NCBI GenBank assembly: GCA_964397665.1
Contig: CAYNJW010000002.1
Coordinates: 1 to 55,051, forward strand
Direction of reading: 5' to 3'
DNA: 55,051 nucleotides
From: CAYNJW01 sp964397665
Lineage (GTDB): Archaea > Nanobdellota > Nanobdellia > Pacearchaeales > GW2011-AR1
In this document: one piece after another, positions 48,691 to 55,051 of the stretch
Numbering within the stretch: position 1 is the first letter of the stretch
How the letters are laid out: every line of letters begins with the position of its first letter
The notes under the pieces: generated by a model
The model's input: the letters and a program-made list of their open reading frames with translations, nothing else
The model's database searches: none
Told to the model about the DNA's origin: nothing
Translations under genes and position numbers: made by a program

Positions 48691-51600
48691 ATCGTAAATT
48701 TGGACAGTGATATTTGCAGAATAAATAGTTGAATTGAAAGGTATTTTATTAACTTTAACACTAAATAAATCATCAAACCTTAAAAGAACTCTAAATATAT
48801 CTGGAAGAGTATCTAAATTTAAATTAGACTCTGTACCAAAATTAACTGCTGAATCTGCTGAAGAAATGTAGACATCTTTTGTTCCAGAATAATTATTAGA
48901 ATCTCCTTCTTGAAAAGTTACTATCTCTTCATTGCAAGTAGGTAGAATATCTTCCCAATCAAATGAATCCCATTCTACTCTTGCACCGGCATCTAAAATT
49001 TTTGTATAATTTCCGGAATACTCTCCAGTAGATAAAGTCAAATTCCCACCTTCTATCTTTGTATTTTCATAGATTCCTTTATCAAAATCACTTTGTGAAT
49101 TGTCTGTTAAGTTTTGGTAATTTTGGTAGTTTCCATTTCCAGTTAAATTTGAAAGTGAAAGAACTTCATTATCAAACCAAAGATTTATTGGATAATTTTT
49201 CAAAAGAGTTCCATTCGTTAAATTAACTTTTCCAAAAATAGTAATATCTTGTACATTCTCTATTGGATTTGGCGTAATCCCTATAGAAATATTTAATTTT
49301 AATAAAGAAAAATTCCCATCATATTCAGTAATCTGTCCTGCTGAATCATTTGCATAAATGGTATAATTATAATCAAGCGCATAAAAATAATTTGTAGCAA
49401 TGAACGCCTTAAAGAAATATCCTGTAACTTTCTTAAAAAAAACAGTAGTTTTTTTCGCCCCGCCTTTTAATCCTTCCCAGACTGTAACCCAAACTTTTTC
49501 TAAAGTTGAATCTGAAACATTAATATTAATTGTTAAATTTTGTCCATCCTCTAAGGGGTGTGTAGAATTAACTATTAAATTTTCCTCATCCGTCTGATTA
49601 ATAAAAGTAATATTTGGTGAAGAGGTATCTACATTGAAGATTACCTCATCAAAAGCCACCCTTCCTAAAGAATCATTGTAATAAATTTTCCAATCATTTA
49701 TTCCTTCATGTGAGTTAATTCCTGAAACTTCATTACCGCAAACCATGCTGACATTTAAACCATCATCAAGATTATACCAACAAGAATCTGCAGAAATATT
49801 CCAATCTTCATAATAGGAATAATTGAAAGAAGTTATATTTTTAGAATAATTAATATTTAAAGGATAAATAAAATCAATATCTAAACTTGCTTGAAACAAA
49901 ATTTTCAATCCATCGCTCTCTTTGTTTTCTCCGTCGGTGGTCCCATCATTTGGAGTTATTGAACATTTCCAAACATCATCTAAAACTAATTCATTTGAAA
50001 CAATAATATTATTCTTAGTTGAATTTAAAATCTGAACTTGTAATTGAGAAATTGAACGATTTAAAATTAAAACATCATCTAAATAACCAACAAGGACTTT
50101 ATTTGAATCCCTATAATCATAACCAATTGCAAAATTTCTTTCTGACTGAATATTTTTTGGAACTTTAGTTGAAGAAGCATTCAATACCCCATCAATATAA
50201 ATTTTTCCGCTATTTCCTGAACGAACAAAAACAATATTGTGCCAATGCCCATCGTTTACTGTTTTATCAGTTGTAAACTTATGTCCATAATTTCCTGAAT
50301 ACTCATAATAATAAACCCTTCCCTCATTTATCCTAATCTCATATTCTCCATTAATCGAATCTGCATCTCTCTGTTGAATAACTGTCATATTCTTTGTAGT
50401 GTTTGTTTTTAACCAAAAACTAATTGTAAAATTTCCTGTTCCAGAAATTGGACTTTGATCAGCAGTAAAATCTAAAACTCCAGAAAGAGAACCATTAAAA
50501 TTATAAGCTCCAAATCCGTCATGCCCACCAGTAGAATTCCACAAAGCATCCTCCATCGTCGCATCTAAACCAGAACCAGAATAATCTTTTGTGAAAACAC
50601 TATTACTTCCACCTTCAAAAGGCATATTTAATAAATAAATTGAATTTCCATTAACAGACCAACTATAAATATTTTTCACAGAATCATTATCTAAATCTTC
50701 AGTTGAGATATTATAACAAGTTAAATTTTCACTTGAATAATTTGTCCCGTATGTTGAATTTAAAATTGGATTTGATTGTGTTGGGGCAATGCCAATTACA
50801 TTAAAAATAGTTTTTCCTTGTGAAACATTATCATTAATATTTGATACATCATCAGAACATTTAATAAAATAACTATGCACTCCTTTTAATAAATTACCTA
50901 AAATTGTTGAATGAATTTTGCTTCCTTGTCCAGAACTTACAAGATTTCCAGAACCATAAGTAAAATTTTCAAGAGTACTAAATTCACAGGTAGCATTTTC
51001 ATTTGTCTTAAAAGATAAGGTAATTGGGTTTGAATTATTGGATGCATTTGAAGGATTTATTTCTGAGATTATTGGTGGCAGATTATCTCTAATTTTCAAT
51101 CCATCGCTCTCTTTGTTTTCTCCGTCGGTGGTCCCATCATTTGGAGTTATTGAACATTTCCAAACATCATCTAAAACTAATTCATTTGTAACTATTTTAT
51201 TTGTTTTATTATATAATATGCTAATTTGAGGTGAACTTAAAATCCTATTATAAACTAATAGCTCATCTAAACTTCCATTAAAATATTCTGGAGTTCCTCC
51301 AGTATCCTCAATTCTTCCAAAACTATAGAAAGAATTTGTAATTGAACCAGAAGAGCTAGTACCATTATTATCTAAAGAACCATCCAAATAAATCTCAACA
51401 TAACCAGAAGAAGAATTTCTTGTAATTACAATGTTGTGCCAAACTCCATCACTTATTGATGAACTAGTTTTTATTGAATTCCCATTACCTGCTGTAAATC
51501 CTATATTTCCAGTTGCATCTATCCAACCCCAAAAAATATCATTAGTTCCTCCAGCTTCTTCCAGGCCAGTTATACCCGGTGCCTTCCACATGGTATCATC

Positions 51601-53793
51601 CCCCGTTTGAGTAGTTTTTATCCAGAAAGAAAAAGTTGCAGTTCCACCCAACAGAGAACTAAGATCTTCTGAAATTGAAATATACTCTCCACCGTTGAAT
51701 TCATAGGCACCGAAACCATCATGCCCACCAGTAGAATTCCAAATTGCACCAGTAACATTACCGTCATTATTTAATCCAGAATAATCTTTTGTGAAAACAC
51801 TATTACTTCCACCTTCAAAAGGCATATTTAATAAATAAATTGAATTTCCATTAACAGACCAACTATAAATATTTTTCACAGAATCATTATCTAAATCTTC
51901 AGTTGAGATATTATAACAAGTTAAATTTTCACTTGAATAATTTGTCCCGTATGTTGAATTTAAAATTGGATTTGATTGTGTTGGAAGATAGTTTCCAATT
52001 GCAGTTATTTTAACATTATCAATCCATAACTCTTCATATGCCCCAGTGGTAGGATTATTGTGTATAAACCTTATCTTAAAATCTGAATTATTGTCTGCAA
52101 AAGAAGACAAATTATAATTTACTGAAATAAATGTTTCTCCAAAATCATTACATCTCGTAAGTTCATTTTTCCAAATTGAACCATTATACCATTCAAAATA
52201 AAAACAATCTGTTGATTCCCAATCTCCAGTTTCGGCATAATCAAAACTTACAGAGATATTTTTTAATCCAGTTGTATTAATACTCAAAGTTGCATTTTGT
52301 TCACAATTTGCAGCATTGCCAGATCTCATCGACCAAGAACCTGAAGAAGCCATTTCATTGTCTATATCTAGTGTTCCCCCAGTAGTTGAACGAACCCAAG
52401 TATTATTTTTATCTGAACTCCAATCTTGATCTTCAAAACTATCATAATCTAAACTTCTAATCGAGGGATCGGTAATATAATCGAAAAAAACTTTCCCAAC
52501 CTTTACATACAAATCAAAAGTATCTTGTAAACCTGTCAAATTTAAAAGATATACTTTATACTCTTTGTATTTCTTGATAATATCAAAAGTTGATAAAAGA
52601 ACAGAACTATCTTTTTCATAAACTTCAACAATTGAACCATTATCAAAATCCCCGGAATTTGCATAAATAGTAATATCTTTAGATTTATCTAACAATTTCT
52701 CAAAAGTGATTCTTACATAATCTCCTGCGTTAATTTCTGCAGAGAAATTATCTTTCTTACTAATTTCAGGATAAACATCCTCTTGCTCATTTCGTTCAAA
52801 ATCTAAATGAACTGCATGACTAACCTTAATTATCTCAAAAGTTTGTTCTGAAAGATGTGGAATTATCCAAATTAACTCATCAATAAAACCATCACCATCT
52901 GAATCATTTATCTCAAAATCTAAAAATTTCTCCTCGTTTTTCCAATAAATTTTATAAGATTCCTTATTCGAAATTGGAACTGAATTTCCAACTTTTGTCT
53001 TTGCTAAAACATTTTGATAATGCAAACCATCTTTTGAGAAAACAGTAATTTCTTTTTTATTGTCTGAAATATTCTTTTCGAATTTCTCAGGTGCAGGAGT
53101 ATAATAAACTAAGTTAATATCGCCAACAGCATTTTTAATAAGTAAAGTCTTTTTTTTATCTTCTTTCAAAATATTTGTAAGTTTATCTAAAAATTCTTCT
53201 TTTACTTTGAATCTAAAATTCTTACCATCTAATGAATCTAAAGAAACATTTTCTGCAAACTTATTTATTTTTAATTTTACGGTTTGTAAATCTTCAAAAG
53301 ATAATTTCTCTACTTGTTTAACATCTTTCCCCACCTCAATAATAGTCTTGTTTTCAATAACTTTTTTAGATTCATTGGAAAAATTTAAAGATTGCTTGCT
53401 CAAATTTAACAAAGTTTTATCCTTAATCTTTCTCTGTTTTAAATTCTTTAAATCAGTTAATAGCTGATTTACTTCACCTACTTTGTGCCTATTATCTTCA
53501 ACAAAGAAATTAAATGTAGTCATTTCTTCTTTAGACTTTACTTGTAAACTATACTCTCCAACAAAATTTAATTCAAGAAAAATAGTACTTTCTGTTGGAT
53601 GTAAAAGCTCAACACCAGAAGGAGTTTTAAACAACACTACCAAATTTTCAGAATCAGGTAAAAAAAATTGCAATACCTCTCCTTTTTCATAAACAATTTT
53701 TGAAGTTGCAGAAACAAAAAAGAAAGATAAGAAAAATAAGAAAAATAAGAAAAATAAGAAACCTTTTGTTTTTATAATTTGAAAGAACTCCAT
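48691..53793 (-). CDS. Giant surface protein, N-terminal part (LamG-type modules, DNRLRE domain)
   Basis: About 1,701 residues before the gap. A signal peptide rich in Phe/Leu is followed by a coiled-coil-prone charged region, then a domain with NDSDGDGFIDELIWIIPHLS. A jelly-roll-like segment follows (residues ~455-610, SFEDQDWSSDKNNTWVRSTT). Two near-identical modules come next, each with a PTQSNPILNSTYG repeat, a LamG/concanavalin-like fold (GGHDGFGAYEFNGGEYISIS; TFSFWIKT) and a DDVWKCSITPNDGTTDGENK end. More Ig-like segments and a DNRLRE/CBM96-like domain (NNYSGTKDVYISSADSAVNF, LLRFDDL) end at the gap. It starts 4 bases after the HELGH protein gene. Confidence 0.87.
49900..49997. repeat. 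98-bp perfect direct repeat, copy 1
   Basis: Identical over 98 bases to 51091-51188, both within the giant surface-protein gene; it encodes the ELVLDDVWKCSITPNDG... segment that closes each module. Confidence 0.93.
50576..50784. repeat. 209-bp perfect direct repeat, copy 1
   Basis: Identical over 209 bases to 51776-51984 with an offset of exactly 1,200 bases. It encodes the PTQSNPILNSTYG to FTKDYSG linker domain. Confidence 0.93.
51091..51188. repeat. 98-bp perfect direct repeat, copy 2
   Basis: Second copy of 49900-49997, offset 1,191 bases. Confidence 0.93.
51776..51984. repeat. 209-bp perfect direct repeat, copy 2
   Basis: Second copy of 50576-50784, offset 1,200 bases. Confidence 0.93.
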
Positions 53794-53796
53794 CGT

Positions 53797-54972
53797 TTAT
53801 TTTTTAGCTAACTTAAATTTAGTTCTTCTCTTTAAAAAGGCAAGCTTCTTGTTAGTTGCAGATTTATTGCTTCGAACATTCCCTTCAACAAAATATAAAA
53901 ATTCTTTTTCTTCAACCCTTGAACTTACTAATAACCCTATTGAAAAAATTATTATCAAAATCCCTAAAAGACTAAAAAAAAGACTTACTGCTTCAGATAA
54001 ACCCAAAGATAAAAAGTCCATGTAAGAAATTGTTAATCCAAATCCAATTAATAAAAGCCCAATCTCTTTCATGAATTTTCCACCAACAAAAAAGAAAATA
54101 AAAGCTATAAAAAATGGAAAGATAACTCCTCCGAGAATTGCAATAACTTGGGAAACACTATCTTGATTTTGACATAGAATTTCTGTGTGTGGTAAAGCCC
54201 CATCATAAACAATTTTTGAATAAGAACAATCAAGAAATTTTGAAGTTCCAAAATGTCCAAGTTCATGAATTGTAACAGTACTAACAAAAATAAAATTAGT
54301 TAATAAAACAATAAATAAAAAATATTTTAAGAAATCTATAATAAAATTAGATTCTTTCAAAAACCTTTTCTTAACTGAGATTAAATGGCGATTCAATTTA
54401 ATTCCTTTAAAAAGATTTGATAAAAACCAAATTAAAAAAATAAAACTTAAACTTTCAAAAACAAAAAGAGGAATAATTTCAATAAATAAAAGAAAAAAAG
54501 AAATTAAAGAAAAGATTGCATAAATCCAACCGGTTAAAGCTAATTTCGCATAATTTTTAACATTAAATAATAACAAAAAGATAAGAAATAGGATAAGGTA
54601 AGAAATAAAGAAAAATAAAGCATAAAAAATTCCTGAAAGAAAAAATGAAAAAAAGACAAGAAAATAAAAGATTAGAAAATATTTCAAATGTTTATTACCT
54701 AACATAATCCCAAATAATAAAACAAAGATTGAAACCCTAATTAAAAGTAAAACTGCTCTAATCAGATAAAAATCACTCATACAAAAATCAATAATTTTAA
54801 AAAAAGCAAGAAGAAAAAATAAGGATTCTATCAAAAAAGAAATTGCCAAAATAGAGAAAAGAAAAGCAGGTTTTCTTAAAACCTTCTCTTTACATTTACA
54901 AAATGAAAATCTTAAAATAAAAACTGCTAAAATAAGAGTTAAAATTCCTCCGATTAAAAATTCGAACTCCAT
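53797..54972 (-). CDS. Multi-TM HELGH zinc-metalloprotease-like membrane protein
   Basis: A 391-residue protein with about eleven membrane helices. A zinc motif HELGH is at 236-240 within VTIHELGHFGTSKFLDCS, at the end of a helix as in intramembrane M50 (S2P-type) proteases. A GGVIFPF segment follows on the next helix. The Asp that completes the M50 site is not obvious. The N-terminal ~200 residues form a separate six-helix bundle. It is tightly packed between two surface-protein genes (TAATG overlap upstream, 3-base gap downstream), which suggests that it processes or anchors those proteins. That role is inferred. Confidence 0.7.
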   Translation of the reverse strand: MEFEFLIGGILTLILAVFILRFSFCKCKEKVLRKPAFLFSILAISFLIESLFFLLAFFKIIDFCMSDFYLIRAVLLLIRVSIFVLLFGIMLGNKHLKYFLIFYFLVFFSFFLSGIFYALFFFISYLILFLIFLLLFNVKNYAKLALTGWIYAIFSLISFFLLFIEIIPLFVFESLSFIFLIWFLSNLFKGIKLNRHLISVKKRFLKESNFIIDFLKYFLFIVLLTNFIFVSTVTIHELGHFGTSKFLDCSYSKIVYDGALPHTEILCQNQDSVSQVIAILGGVIFPFFIAFIFFFVGGKFMKEIGLLLIGFGLTISYMDFLSLGLSEAVSLFFSLLGILIIIFSIGLLVSSRVEEKEFLYFVEGNVRSNKSATNKKLAFLKRRTKFKLAKK

Positions 54973-55051
54973 TAAAACTCCTGAGCCTGAACGGCTCCAA
55001 AAATTATATTTCCTTCACAAGTTCCTGCAACACCTCTTGGAACATAAATTC
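54972..55051 (-). CDS. Surface protein C-terminus (partial, cut by window edge)
   Basis: The last ~25 codons read IYVPRGVAGTCEGNIIFGAV, then QAQEF and a stop. The first 18 residues are the same as the C-terminal region of the 41405-42376 protein, encoded by identical DNA over 55 bases, so this is a paralogue. Its TAA overlaps the ATG of the HELGH gene, so the three genes (this, HELGH, giant protein) form one operon. Confidence 0.85.
   Translation of the reverse strand, partial: IYVPRGVAGTCEGNIIFGAVQAQEF
54997..55051. repeat. 55-bp direct repeat, copy 2 (may continue past the edge)
   Basis: Identical to 41430-41484 over all 55 bases up to the window end. Confidence 0.93.

Noticed and set aside
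48691..48776. A start codon for the C-terminal half at 48776
   Set aside because: This stretch encodes the end of the DNRLRE domain in the other frame; the supposed start bridges the gap and is an artefact.
49900..51984. CRISPR array or mobile element as the source of the long repeats
   Set aside because: Repeats are few, 98-209 bases long, in frame within one protein gene and not separated by uniform spacers. No Cas, transposase or terminal inverted repeats are nearby.
1..55051. Prophage, insertion sequence, integrase or restriction-modification genes
   Set aside because: I read through all frames and saw no transposase, integrase, phage structural, restriction or toxin-antitoxin signatures.

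Overview
The window looks like part of a draft genome of a small-genomed archaeon, most likely a DPANN member of the Pacearchaeota/Woesearchaeota type. The DNA is strongly AT-rich and gene-dense. It encodes purely archaeal/eukaryote-type information proteins (GINS, RPA, aIF2-alpha, aEF1-beta, eS27, uS15, SRP54/FtsY, Bud32, a Nop10-like protein, Hef/ERCC4 parts). The two tRNA genes lack an encoded CCA. Many genes have a TATA box (TTTATAAA) at a fixed distance from the start codon, which is the signature of leaderless archaeal transcripts. The lineage is inferred from gene content, not from a marker-gene tree. Two runs of exactly 100 N (12425-12524 and 48591-48690) are scaffold gaps.

Regions. 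1-9.8 kb is a surface-glycan locus. It holds an ABC polysaccharide exporter (permease end plus ATPase), an alkaline-phosphatase-superfamily enzyme and a GT2 on the plus strand, an HtrL/YibB-like gene, and a minus-strand operon of five genes (GT-C-like membrane protein, Dpm1-like GT2, GT4, GT2, GT4) with mostly 4-nt overlaps. 9.8-14.3 kb has tRNA-Thr, a PQ-loop-like small protein, a YbjQ-family protein and several unknown membrane proteins, including a divergent paralogous pair. 14.4-26.6 kb is housekeeping: Ca2+/Na+ antiporter, GINS, FtsY, SRP54, Bud32, tRNA-Gln, uS15, GAN/RecJ, eS27, a nucleotidase, aIF2-alpha, exonuclease, Nop10-like, type-4 UDG, RPA, aEF1-beta with its zinc-ribbon partner, and a HIT protein. 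26.6-32.8 kb has a large secretion-type ATPase, two coiled-coil proteins, three tandem paralogous membrane proteins, a PRC-barrel protein and a degenerate S2P-like protein. 32.9-41.4 kb has a Hef helicase and ERCC4 nuclease split around a CMP-kinase-like gene, an M16 peptidase, an FmrO/Arm-like rRNA methyltransferase, a glutamine amidotransferase coupled to Dph6, a DRG-like TGS protein and a TctA-like permease. 41.4-55 kb is a cell-surface region: short paralogous secreted proteins, a winged-helix regulator with operator-like repeats, a surface protein of about 3,000 residues broken by a scaffold gap, and a multi-TM HELGH protein between two surface-protein genes.

How it fits together. The two ends of the window supply surface glycans and heavily N-X-S/T-rich surface proteins, probably parts of one envelope programme. 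The most notable points are three divergent gene pairs that each share one palindromic TATA box placed exactly midway between the two start codons; the surface operons with a membrane HELGH protein and a repeat-flanked regulator; the amidotransferase-Dph6 pairing; and the rRNA methyltransferase resembling aminoglycoside-resistance enzymes. Several proteins are recognisable family members that have lost key residues (HIT, UDG, S2P-like, DRG-like).
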